The position numbers and the translations under genes were made by a program. Below, in pieces: positions 1 to 6,644 of a DNA stretch of 8,050 nt. The stretch is taken from positions 1 to 8,050 of the forward strand of contig JAOPUS010000194.1 of assembly GCA_025963345.1 (NCBI GenBank). Reading direction: 5' to 3'. Below the pieces are notes generated by a model, which worked only from the letters and a program-made list of their open reading frames with translations, was not told the DNA's origin and made no database searches. Numbering within the stretch: the stretch's first letter is position 1; every line of letters begins with the position of its first letter. This DNA comes from Blastococcus sp. (GTDB lineage Bacteria; Actinomycetota; Actinomycetes; Mycobacteriales; Geodermatophilaceae).

Positions 1-2
1 CC

Positions 3-269
3 GCGGCCGCCGCGCTCGCCGCCGGCCTGGACGGCATCCGCCGCAACCTCGACCCGGGCGACCCCGGCGCGAACCGGAGCGACCCCCTCCCGCCGACGCT
101 GCTGCACGCCGTCGAGCAGCTCGAGGCCGACCCGGTCGTCACCGGCGCGCTCGACGCCGCCGGCGCCGGCGTCAGCAGCTACTTCGCCGGCCTCAAGCGC
201 GACGAGTTCTTCGAATGGCACGGGCAGGTGACCTCCTGGGAGGTCGACCGCTACGTGACCGCTTTCTGA
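3..269 (+). CDS. Glutamine synthetase family protein, C-terminal fragment (GlnT / gamma-glutamylmethylamide synthetase type)
   Basis: The first 88 codons of the window are the tail of a gene that starts to the left. The segment contains a GLDGIRRNLDPGDP stretch, then LPPTLLHAVEQLEADP, and ends in LKRDEF...WHGQVTSWEVDRY. This order (GL-GI--LDPG-P, then LP-TL-EA----EADP, then LKR-E----H-QVT-WE---Y) is the usual C-terminus of GlnT-like glutamine synthetases, which ligate ammonia or an alkylamine to glutamate using ATP. The catalytic residues lie outside the window, so substrate cannot be judged directly. The next gene begins 26 bases downstream with its own ribosome binding site, and the following genes resemble N-methylglutamate synthase subunits. 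That favours a GmaS-like role (methylamine plus glutamate to gamma-glutamylmethylamide), but this is inference from context. The linker between the DPG motif and the LP-TL motif seems short compared with relatives I remember. Confidence 0.82.
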   Translation, partial: AAAALAAGLDGIRRNLDPGDPGANRSDPLPPTLLHAVEQLEADPVVTGALDAAGAGVSSYFAGLKRDEFFEWHGQVTSWEVDRYVTAF

Positions 270-281
270 CCACCCACCTCC

Positions 282-288
282 GAGAGGA
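282..288 (+). promoter_or_regulatory. Ribosome binding site of the amidotransferase gene
   Basis: GAGAGGA ends seven bases before the ATG at 296. It decides the start: an in-frame ATG at 215 exists inside the preceding gene, but only the start at 296 puts the nucleophile cysteine at residue 2, as class II amidotransferases require. Confidence 0.75.
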
Positions 289-295
289 ACGCACC

Positions 296-1195
296 ATGTG
301 CGGGATCGTCGGGCTCCACCTGCGGGAGCCCTCGCTGTACCCCCGGCTCGGCGAGCTGCTGACCGGGATGTTGTGCCAGGTCTCCGAGCGGGGGCCCGAC
401 TCGGCCGGCGTCGCCGTCTACGGCGACCCCCGGATGTCCCCGCCGGGGCGGGCGACGGTCTCCCTGCTCACCGGATCCCTGACCCCGGACGACGTCGGCA
501 CGAGGCTCGGCAGCGCGCTGCCGGGGACGGCGCCGGCCGTCGTCGACGCGGGGCAGACCCTGGTGGTGAACGCGGCGACCACCTCCGAGGAGCTGGTCGC
601 CGCCGCGAAGCAGGTGCTGCCCGGGTCCCTGGTCATCGGGTTCGGCAGCGATCTCGCCGTCCTGAAGGGGGTCGGCCACCCGCAGACGCTCGCCGCCGAG
701 TTCGGCCTGGCCCGGGCCGAGGGCTGGCAGGGCGTGGCGCACACCCGGATGGCCACCGAGTCGGCCGTGACCCCGGCCCACTGCCACCCGTTCTCCGTCG
801 GCCCCGACCAGTGCCTGGTGCACAACGGCTCCTTCGCCAACCACGCCACCATCCGGCGCGAGCTGGTGGCCGGCGGCTCGGTCTTCGACAGCGACAACGA
901 CTCGGAGGTCGGGGCCCGGTTCGTCGCCGCCCAGCTGGCCGCCGGCTACGACCTGGAGAAGTCGCTGAAGCTGCTCTGCGAGCGGTTCGACGGCTTCTAC
1001 ACGCTGCTGGTCTCCACCCGGGACAGCTTCGCCGTCGTCCGCGACGCCGTCGCCTGCAAGCCGGCGGTCATCGCCGAGACACCGCAGTGGGTCGCCATGG
1101 CGTCGGAGTACCGCGCCCTGGCCGGTCTGCCCGGTGTCGAGTCCGCCCGCATCTTCGAGCCCGAGCCGGAAGAGGTCTACGCATGGCAGCGCTGA
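296..1195 (+). CDS. mgsA: Class II glutamine amidotransferase subunit of a split glutamate synthase (MgsA/GlxB-like)
   Basis: This 299-residue protein starts MCGIVGLHL, so Cys2 becomes the N-terminal nucleophile after removal of Met. Further amidotransferase landmarks are visible: VAHTRMATES around residues 147-156 (substrate-binding HTR), HNG at 176-178 (oxyanion hole Asn177-Gly178), and DNDSEV at 200-205 with Asp202 in the place of the GlmS/GltB aspartate. An insertion of roughly 100 residues separates the Cys loop from the HTR motif, a layout I associate with the GlxB/MgsA group. Known role of the family: release of ammonia or an amine from a gamma-glutamyl amide and delivery to the synthase subunit. 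In N-methylglutamate synthase this is subunit A. The reading frame overlaps the next gene by 13 bases, which suggests coupled translation of the A and B subunits. The symbol rests on operon context; glxB of a glutamate-synthase-like complex of unknown substrate is the alternative. Confidence 0.85.
   Translation: MCGIVGLHLREPSLYPRLGELLTGMLCQVSERGPDSAGVAVYGDPRMSPPGRATVSLLTGSLTPDDVGTRLGSALPGTAPAVVDAGQTLVVNAATTSEELVAAAKQVLPGSLVIGFGSDLAVLKGVGHPQTLAAEFGLARAEGWQGVAHTRMATESAVTPAHCHPFSVGPDQCLVHNGSFANHATIRRELVAGGSVFDSDNDSEVGARFVAAQLAAGYDLEKSLKLLCERFDGFYTLLVSTRDSFAVVRDAVACKPAVIAETPQWVAMASEYRALAGLPGVESARIFEPEPEEVYAWQR
1168..1175 (+). promoter_or_regulatory. Ribosome binding site of mgsB inside mgsA
   Basis: GGAAGAGG lies within the last codons of the amidotransferase gene, seven bases before the ATG at 1183. 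It supports the overlapping start of the next gene. Confidence 0.65.
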
Positions 1196-1920
1196 GCACC
1201 CCGCTGGAGACGGTCGACGAGTTCCGAGAGGTGGAGCCGGCCGCCGTCGACCTCTCGGTCTGCGAGGTCCGCGAACTGAACGCCGCCCTGCACGCCCGCG
1301 ACGTCGTGGAGAAGGCGGCCCGCTGGCGGGTGAGCTCCCCCGACGGCCGGCACAACATCGCCGTGGGTCTCGATGCCGGCATCGAGGTGGAGATCGACGG
1401 CCACGTCGGCTACTACTGCGCCGGGATGAACAAGACCGCCTCGGTGACGGTCCACGGGAACGCCGGCGTCGGGGTCGCCGAGAACATGATGTCCGGCACC
1501 GTCCGCGTGCGCGGCAACGCCTCGCAGTCCGCCGGCGCGACGGCGCACGGCGGTCTGCTGGTGGTGGAGGGCTCGGCCGCCGCCCGCTGCGGCATCTCGA
1601 TGAAGGGCGTGGACATCGTCGTCGGCGGCGACGTGGGCCACATGAGCGCCTTCATGGGACAGGCCGGTCGGCTGGTCATCTGTGGCGACGCCGGTGACGC
1701 CCTCGGGGACTCCCTCTACGAGGCGCGGATCTACCTGCGCGGCTCGGTGAAGTCCCTGGGCGCCGACTGCGTCGAGAAGGAGATGCGCGGCGAGCACCTG
1801 GCCGAGCTCGGTGAGCTGCTCGCCGCCGCCGGTATGGACGCCGACCCGGCCGCCTTCCGGCGCTACGGCTCCGCCCGCACTCTCTACAACTTCTCCGTCG
1901 ACCACGCGTCGTCCTACTGA
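1183..1920 (+). CDS. mgsB: GXGXG-domain subunit of a split glutamate synthase (MgsB/GlxC-like)
   Basis: The protein has 245 residues from the ATG at 1183, which has a good ribosome binding site and begins 13 bases before the end of mgsA. From about residue 92 to 200 it is a glycine-rich beta-helix with short repeats: GNAGVGVAEN, SGTVRVRGNAS, AHGGLLVVEG, DIVVGGDVGHM, GRLVICGDAGD, ARIYLRGSV. This is the stand-alone form of the C-terminal GXGXG domain of glutamate synthase large chains and of formylmethanofuran dehydrogenase subunit C. It has no catalytic residues of its own; in glutamate synthase the domain is structural and helps to shape the assembly around the ammonia tunnel. Residues 1-60 form a separate lead segment (VCEVRELNAAL) and the last 40 residues are helical and end near YGSARTLYNFSVDH. 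The flanking amidotransferase and FMN-synthase genes make subunit B of N-methylglutamate synthase the best fit. Confidence 0.85.
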   Translation: MAALSTPLETVDEFREVEPAAVDLSVCEVRELNAALHARDVVEKAARWRVSSPDGRHNIAVGLDAGIEVEIDGHVGYYCAGMNKTASVTVHGNAGVGVAENMMSGTVRVRGNASQSAGATAHGGLLVVEGSAAARCGISMKGVDIVVGGDVGHMSAFMGQAGRLVICGDAGDALGDSLYEARIYLRGSVKSLGADCVEKEMRGEHLAELGELLAAAGMDADPAAFRRYGSARTLYNFSVDHASSY

Positions 1921-1925
1921 GAGGG
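1919..1925 (+). promoter_or_regulatory. Ribosome binding site of mgsC
   Basis: GAGAGGG overlaps the stop codon of mgsB and ends six bases before the ATG at 1932, fixing the start of the synthase gene. Confidence 0.65.
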
Positions 1926-1931
1926 CTCCTC

Positions 1932-3260
1932 ATGAACCCCGCCCTGCCCCCGGATCCCACCCTGCGCGAGTCGGCCACCTTCGACCGGGCCACCATCGCC
2001 GACATCCAGCGTGCCGCCGAGACCGGCATCTACGACATCCGCGGCGGTGGCGCCAAGCGCCGGGTGCCGCACTTCGACGACCTGCTCTTCCTCGGCGCGA
2101 GCATGTCCCGGTACCCGCTCGAGGGCTATCGCGAGCGGTGCGACACCGACGTCGTCCTCGGCGACCGCAACGCCACCTACCCGCTGCACCTGTCCACCCC
2201 GGTCACCATCGCCGGGATGAGCTTCGGCGCCCTGTCGGGTCGGGCGAAGGAGGCGCTGGGGCGCGGCGCCAGTGAGGTCAACACCTCCACCACCACCGGC
2301 GACGGCGGGATGACGGCGGAGGAGCGCGGGCAGTCCAAGCACCTCGTGTACCAGTACCTGCCGTCCCGGTACGGCATGAACCCCGACGACCTGCGGCAGG
2401 CCGACGCGATCGAGGTCGTCCTCGGCCAGGGCGCGAAGCCCGGCGGCGGCGGGATGCTGCTCGGCCAGAAGATCACCGAGCGGGTCGCCGGCATGCGGAC
2501 ACTGCCGATGGGCGTGGACCAGCGCAGCGCCTGCCGGCACCCGGACTGGACCGGTCCGGACGACCTGGAGATCAAGATCCGCGAGCTGCGGGAGATCACC
2601 GACTGGGAGAAGCCGATCTACGTCAAGATCGGTGCCAGCCGCACGTACTACGACGTCAAGCTCGCCGCCAAGGCCGGCGCCGACGTCATCGTGCTCGACG
2701 GCATGCAGGGCGGTACCGCGGCGACCCAGGACGTGTTCATCGAGCACGTCGGGATCCCCACCCTCGCGGCGCTGCCCCAGGCGGTGCAGGCCCTGCAGGA
2801 GGAAGGCTTGCACCGGCAGGTCCAGCTGGTCGTCTCCGGCGGCATCCGCAACGGCGCCGACCTGGCCAAGTGCATGGCCCTGGGCGCCGACGCCGTCGCG
2901 ATCGGCACGGCCGCCCTGATCGCCCTCGGCGACAACTCGCCGTCCCTGGACGCCGAGTACCGCGAACTCGGCTCGGCTGCGGGTTTCTACGACGACTGGC
3001 AGGCCGGCCGCGATCCGGCGGGCATCACCACCCAGGACGACGAGCTGGCGCAGCGACTCGACCCGGTGCTCGGTGGACGGCGGCTGGCGAACTTCATCCG
3101 GGTCATGACCATGGAGGCCCAGATCATCGCCCGCGCGTGCGGCAAGGCCCACCTGCACCACCTGGAGCCCGAGGACCTGGTCGCGCTCACCATCGAGGCC
3201 GCCGCGATGGCCCGGGTACCCCTCGCGGGCACCAGCTGGATCCCGGGGCAGGGGCTGTGA
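1932..3260 (+). CDS. mgsC: FMN-binding glutamate synthase-like subunit, predicted N-methylglutamate synthase subunit C (MgsC/GlxD-like)
   Basis: This 442-residue protein is the stand-alone synthase (TIM-barrel) domain of glutamate synthase. Visible landmarks: GMSFGALSGRAKEAL starting near residue 95, a TTTGDGGM segment near 118, the GAKPGGGGML loop, VKIGAS, the DGMQGGTAATQ loop at 256-265, and SGGIRNGADLAK from 302 leading to AIGTAALIALG. These correspond to the FMN and 2-oxoacid/iminoglutarate binding regions of GltB. Unusually, the segment after GTAALIALG (residues 334 to about 372, GDNSPSLDAEY...PAGITTQDDEL) has no cysteine, whereas GltB has three cysteines there binding a 3Fe-4S cluster. 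An electron-accepting partner such as GltD is also missing from the neighbourhood. Both facts suit a redox-neutral exchange, as in N-methylglutamate synthase (methylamine plus glutamate to N-methylglutamate plus ammonia). The gene overlaps the next by four bases. Confidence 0.87.
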   Translation: MNPALPPDPTLRESATFDRATIADIQRAAETGIYDIRGGGAKRRVPHFDDLLFLGASMSRYPLEGYRERCDTDVVLGDRNATYPLHLSTPVTIAGMSFGALSGRAKEALGRGASEVNTSTTTGDGGMTAEERGQSKHLVYQYLPSRYGMNPDDLRQADAIEVVLGQGAKPGGGGMLLGQKITERVAGMRTLPMGVDQRSACRHPDWTGPDDLEIKIRELREITDWEKPIYVKIGASRTYYDVKLAAKAGADVIVLDGMQGGTAATQDVFIEHVGIPTLAALPQAVQALQEEGLHRQVQLVVSGGIRNGADLAKCMALGADAVAIGTAALIALGDNSPSLDAEYRELGSAAGFYDDWQAGRDPAGITTQDDELAQRLDPVLGGRRLANFIRVMTMEAQIIARACGKAHLHHLEPEDLVALTIEAAAMARVPLAGTSWIPGQGL

Positions 3261-4441
3261 CGACCGCCGACGTCGTCATCGTCGGGGGAGGGCTCGAGGG
3301 CGCGGCCATCGCGTGGGCCCTCGCCGAGCGGGGCGTCACCGACGTCGTCGTGTGCGAGCGCGACACCGTGGGCTCAGGGATGACGGGCAAGTCCAGCGGC
3401 ATCGTGCGATGTCACTACGGCGTCTCATCACTGGCGGCCATGGCGAACCGGGGACTGGAGCTCTTCGAGAATGCCGAGCAGGTCCTCGGTCAGGACATCG
3501 GGTTCCACCAGACCGGCTACGTCGTCGGCGTGGGCGAGCCCAACGTCGGGGCACTGCGCTCCAGTCTCGCCAACCAGCGCGCCGTCGGCGTGCAGACAGA
3601 GGAGATCGATCGCGACGAGGTCGCCCGGTTGTGGCCGACCGCCGACCTGTCGGACTTCGCCGCCTTCGGCTGGGAGGCGCGCGGCGGCCACGGTGACGCC
3701 TACCGGACCGCGCAGGCCTTCGCCGGTGCCGCCCGCCGCGCCGGGGTGCGCATCCGCCAGGGCGCCGTGGTGACCGAGGTGCTCGTGGAGGGGGAGCGGG
3801 TGGCCGGGGTGTGCCTGGCCGACGGGTCGGTGATCGCGGCCCCGACCGTCGTCGTCGCAGCCGGCCCGTGGTCGGTGCCGCTGCTGGCCGCGCACGGGGT
3901 CGACCTGCCGATCACCGTCCACCGCGAGGCGATCGTGCTCCTCGACCCGGGGACCGACCTGGGCCCGGTGCCGGTGTTCTCCGACCTCGTCTCCCTGCAG
4001 TACCTCCGCCCCGAGGGGGCCGGTCAGCTGTTGTTCGGCAACAGCGACCTCGCCGTCCTCGAGCCCGCCGACCCCGACCGGTACTCCAACCGGGCCAGCC
4101 GAGGCTTCCTCGACATGGCGGTGGGCAAGATCGCGCACCGTTTCCCGGGGCTCGAGAACGCGGCGGTGACGAGCACCTACGCCGGCTGCTACGACGTCAC
4201 GCCGGACTTCAACCCCGTTCTGTCCGAGACGCCGGTCGAGTCCCTGTTCGTGGCGGCTGGCTTCAGCGGGCACGGGTTCAAGATCTCTCCGGCCGTGGGC
4301 CGGCTCGTCGCGGACCTGGTCGTCGACGGCAAGAGTTCCGACCCCGACATCCCCGAGTGCGACTTCCGTCTTGCCCGCTTCGCCGAGGGGGATCTCCTCA
4401 CCAGTCCGTTCCCCTACGTGGGTGCGGGGGAGATGCGCTGA
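3257..4441 (+). CDS. FAD-dependent oxidoreductase of the DAO family (sarcosine oxidase / N-methyl amino acid oxidase-like)
   Basis: The start is GTG at 3257, overlapping the mgsC stop as GTGA, with a G-rich binding site (GGGGCAGGGG) just upstream; the product has 394 residues. It begins with a Rossmann FAD motif, VVIVGGGLEGAAIAW at residues 6-20, and has the ribose-binding acidic residue in VVVCERD (Glu34). SSGIVRCHYG (46-55) fills the place of the active-site loop of sarcosine oxidases, with Arg51 retained. VVVAAGPWS is the second FAD contact, and CYDVTPDFNP (from 311) and GFSGHGFKISP (from 335) are the C-terminal substrate/flavin motifs of the family. The cysteine at 311 appears to sit one position away from the covalent flavin cysteine of monomeric sarcosine oxidase, so flavin is probably not covalently bound. 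Family members oxidise N-methyl or other secondary and primary amino acids to imines. Tight coupling to mgsC suggests N-methylglutamate as substrate; this is inference. Sarcosine, glycine or another amino acid is possible. Confidence 0.85.
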   Translation: MTTADVVIVGGGLEGAAIAWALAERGVTDVVVCERDTVGSGMTGKSSGIVRCHYGVSSLAAMANRGLELFENAEQVLGQDIGFHQTGYVVGVGEPNVGALRSSLANQRAVGVQTEEIDRDEVARLWPTADLSDFAAFGWEARGGHGDAYRTAQAFAGAARRAGVRIRQGAVVTEVLVEGERVAGVCLADGSVIAAPTVVVAAGPWSVPLLAAHGVDLPITVHREAIVLLDPGTDLGPVPVFSDLVSLQYLRPEGAGQLLFGNSDLAVLEPADPDRYSNRASRGFLDMAVGKIAHRFPGLENAAVTSTYAGCYDVTPDFNPVLSETPVESLFVAAGFSGHGFKISPAVGRLVADLVVDGKSSDPDIPECDFRLARFAEGDLLTSPFPYVGAGEMR

Positions 4442-4474
4442 TCCCGCGGCAGCTGCGCAGGAGATGATCGCCCG

Positions 4475-4915
4475 ATGCCGCGCCTGCTCGTCGTCCACCA
4501 CACGCCATCGCCCGCGATGCAGGCGGTGCTGGAGGCGGTGCGGGAGGGCGTCGCGCTCGTCGAGGAGGTCGAGCTCGTCGTCCGGCCCGCCCTGTCGGCC
4601 GGCGCCGCGGACCTGCTCGACGCCCACGGCGTCCTGCTGGGGACGCCGGCGAACATCGGCTACATGTCCGGCGCGCTCAAGCACTTCTTCGACACGGTCT
4701 ACTACCCCTGCCTGGACGCCACCGTCGGCCTGCCGTTCGGCGTCTACGTGCACGGCAACGACGACACGGCCGGAGCGCTGAACGCCATCGGCCGGATCAC
4801 GGGGGCGCTGCGCTGGAAGCAGGTCGCCGCCCCGCTGAGCCTCGTCGGCGCGCCCGGTCCGGCCGACCTCGAGGCCTGCCGGGAACTGGCGGCAACCGTC
4901 GCCGTGAACCTGTAG
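4475..4915 (+). CDS. Small flavodoxin-like NAD(P)H-dependent FMN oxidoreductase
   Basis: The 146-residue protein starts with a beta strand and turn, RLLVVHHTPSPAMQAVLEAV, in the place of the flavodoxin phosphate-binding loop. In the middle it has GTPANIGYMSGALKHFFD (about residues 53-70), the FMN-ring loop typical of WrbA and NADPH-dependent FMN reductases. GVYVHGND follows as the next strand. It is shorter than WrbA-type quinone reductases (near 200 residues), so it is a minimal flavodoxin fold. CAGGAG at 4458-4463, eleven bases ahead of the ATG, is a somewhat distant ribosome binding site. The gene sits 33 bases after the FAD oxidoreductase on the same strand and probably belongs to the same transcript. 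It could be an electron carrier or acceptor for that enzyme or an independent reductase; the sequence does not settle which. No signal peptide or membrane segment is seen. Confidence 0.78.
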   Translation: MPRLLVVHHTPSPAMQAVLEAVREGVALVEEVELVVRPALSAGAADLLDAHGVLLGTPANIGYMSGALKHFFDTVYYPCLDATVGLPFGVYVHGNDDTAGALNAIGRITGALRWKQVAAPLSLVGAPGPADLEACRELAATVAVNL

Positions 4916-4989
4916 CGGGGGCTGGCTCCTACAGGGCGAATGCCCAGGTCAGGCCTCACGTACGGTCGGCTGATGCCGATGGGGATCAC
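4916..4989 (+). promoter_or_regulatory. Gap between the amine operon and the cyclase gene; possible weak hairpin and -10-like element
   Basis: This is the longest non-coding stretch in the window. It holds a small perfect hairpin, GGGC-GAAT-GCCC at 4934-4945, too short and without a T-run to be called a terminator. TACGGT at 4961-4966 fits the loose actinobacterial TANNNT -10 pattern 24 bases before the GTG at 4990, but no clear -35 element accompanies it. A promoter for the cyclase gene is expected here; these elements are only candidates. Confidence 0.25.
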
Positions 4990-6621
4990 GTGAGCGGAGA
5001 AGTCGCGGGTCCCCGTCAGCGCGAGCAGGTGCTGGCCGCGTTGCTCGACAAGCCGGACACGGTGCTCGTCGCCATCGCCTCCGACGGGGTGATGGTGCCG
5101 ATGCCGCGGTCGGTCGGGGTGCCGGAGCCGCGGGTCATCGCCGCCCCCACCGACCGGGCGACCGTCCTGGAGATCGTCGTCCCGGCCGACAGTCTGACCG
5201 TCGTCGCGACCTGGGAGCAGGTCCGTGAGCAGGGGGTCGCCCTGGGCACCGTGCACCTGCGCACCGACCCCGGCAGAGCGACGACCCTGACCTTCATCGA
5301 TGCGAGCGCCGAACACGGGGTCTTCCTCTGTGCCCTGGACGCGGTCACCGACGAGGGAGCCGACGCCGGCCCGGAGGCGCTGCACGAGGTCGCCGTCGCC
5401 CGCCGGCCCCGGACGGCGTCGGTGCGCAAGAACATCCTGGCCGTGATCACCGACGTGGACGAGCGGGCCACGCGGATGCTGGGCTGGACCCGCGAGCAGA
5501 TGATCGGCAAGCGATCCTCGGAGTTCATCCATCCCGAGGACGAGCAGCGCGCCATTGCCAACTGGATGGAGCTGCTGTCCCGCCAGGACTCGCAGCGCGT
5601 GCGGGTGCGGCACCGCTGTGCAGACGGGCGGTGGGCGTGGCTGGAGCTGGAGAACCAGTACGTGGCGGCCGACGACCCCGCCGACGCGGTGATCGTGACC
5701 CAGATGAGCGACGTGTCCGACGAGATGGCTACGCACGAGGCGCTGCAGCAGCGTGAGCGGCTGCTGCGGCGCGTGGCCGAGTCGCTGCCCGTCGGGATCC
5801 TGCAGCTGGCCACCGACCGGAACCTGGTCTTCGCGAACTCCCGGCTGGCAGCCATCCTCGGCGTCCCCGCGGTGAACGGTCCCGGCGACCTCGCGAACGT
5901 CGTCGACGAGGCCGACCGCGCGGCGCTGGAGGCGGCCCTCGGCGAGACCCTGGAGGGTGGCACCGACAGCGAGCTGGAGGTGGGGCTGCGCCACGGGCTG
6001 ACCGGCGAGCCGCGGGTCTGTGCGATCAGCGTCGTCTCGCTCAGCGACCGCGAGGGCGCGCCGGGTGCCCTGCTGACGGTCACCGACGTCACCGACAGCG
6101 CCCGCATGCGCGAGGAGCTGACGGCGAAGGCGACCTTCGACGTCCTCACCGGATCTCACAACCGGGCCTCGACGATGGCGATCCTCGACCAGGCGCTGCG
6201 CGACACGGGCGGCCTGTCGACTGCGGTGCTCTTCGTCGACCTGGACAACTTCAAGCCGGTCAACGACATCCTGGGCCACGACGCCGGCGACGAGCTACTG
6301 ATGCTGGCGGCGCAGCGGCTGGACGGCGTCCTGCGCCGGGACGACATCGTCGGGCGCATCGGCGGTGATGAGTTCCTGATCGTGAGCCGGGGGCTGGAGG
6401 GACCTGCGTCCGCGCTCACCATGGGACAGCGGGTGCGGGACGCCCTGGCCGCGCCGGCCGTGCTCGCCGAGGGGCCGGTCGAGCTGTCGGCCAGCATCGG
6501 GATCGCCTGTTCCCGGCCGGGCGACGACGCGGCCACGCTCACCAAGCGGGCCGACCGGGCGATGTACCGGTCCAAGCAGGAGGGCCGCGGGGAGCCGGTG
6601 CTCCACAGCGACCCGTTCTGA
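4990..6621 (+). CDS. Diguanylate cyclase with two PAS domains and a GGDEF domain
   Basis: The 543-residue product is predicted to make cyclic di-GMP from two GTP. The GTG at 4990 is preceded by a weak GGGGA; ATGs at 4973 and 4979 are in another frame that stops at once, so GTG is the likely start, with GTG at 5029 as an alternative. Residues about 12-120 form an unassigned, PAS-like alpha/beta region. PAS 1 spans about 147-245 (WTREQMIGKRSSEFIHPED, then DGRWAWLELEN) and is followed by a DVSDEM-type linker. PAS 2 spans about 258-370 (ESLPVGILQL, then VTDVTDS). The cyclase domain runs from about 380: DVLTGSHNR, the metal-binding FVDLDNFK around Asp417, and an intact GGDEF at 458-462. RRDD at 449-452 matches the RxxD inhibitory site, so product feedback is likely. 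No transmembrane helix is evident, so it should sense a cytoplasmic signal. It lies downstream of the amine operon on the same strand, but a functional link is not shown. Confidence 0.92.
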   Translation: MSGEVAGPRQREQVLAALLDKPDTVLVAIASDGVMVPMPRSVGVPEPRVIAAPTDRATVLEIVVPADSLTVVATWEQVREQGVALGTVHLRTDPGRATTLTFIDASAEHGVFLCALDAVTDEGADAGPEALHEVAVARRPRTASVRKNILAVITDVDERATRMLGWTREQMIGKRSSEFIHPEDEQRAIANWMELLSRQDSQRVRVRHRCADGRWAWLELENQYVAADDPADAVIVTQMSDVSDEMATHEALQQRERLLRRVAESLPVGILQLATDRNLVFANSRLAAILGVPAVNGPGDLANVVDEADRAALEAALGETLEGGTDSELEVGLRHGLTGEPRVCAISVVSLSDREGAPGALLTVTDVTDSARMREELTAKATFDVLTGSHNRASTMAILDQALRDTGGLSTAVLFVDLDNFKPVNDILGHDAGDELLMLAAQRLDGVLRRDDIVGRIGGDEFLIVSRGLEGPASALTMGQRVRDALAAPAVLAEGPVELSASIGIACSRPGDDAATLTKRADRAMYRSKQEGRGEPVLHSDPF

Positions 6622-6644
6622 CCCGCTGCTGATCGGCGGACCGG

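Noticed and set aside
215..295. N-terminal extension of the amidotransferase from an ATG at 215.
   Set aside because: It would overlap the ligase gene and bury the nucleophile cysteine at residue 29; the ATG at 296 has a ribosome binding site and gives MCGIVG.
298..1182. Long open frame upstream of and continuous with mgsB.
   Set aside because: The translation is an Arg/Pro/Gly-rich shadow of the amidotransferase gene; the GXGXG protein begins at 1183.
1914..3161. 415-residue open frame on the minus strand across mgsC.
   Set aside because: It is antisense to a clearly conserved gene, has low-complexity composition typical of high-GC shadow frames and matches no family I recognise.
4744..6279. 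511-residue minus-strand open frame across the flavodoxin-like and cyclase genes.
   Set aside because: It spans two well-supported plus-strand genes and an intergenic gap, with Arg/Gly/His-rich composition; a GC-driven shadow.
6622..6644. Possible bidirectional terminator between the converging cyclase and lutC genes.
   Set aside because: Only a four-base CCGC/GCGG pairing with a nine-base loop is visible and there is no T-run; too weak to call.
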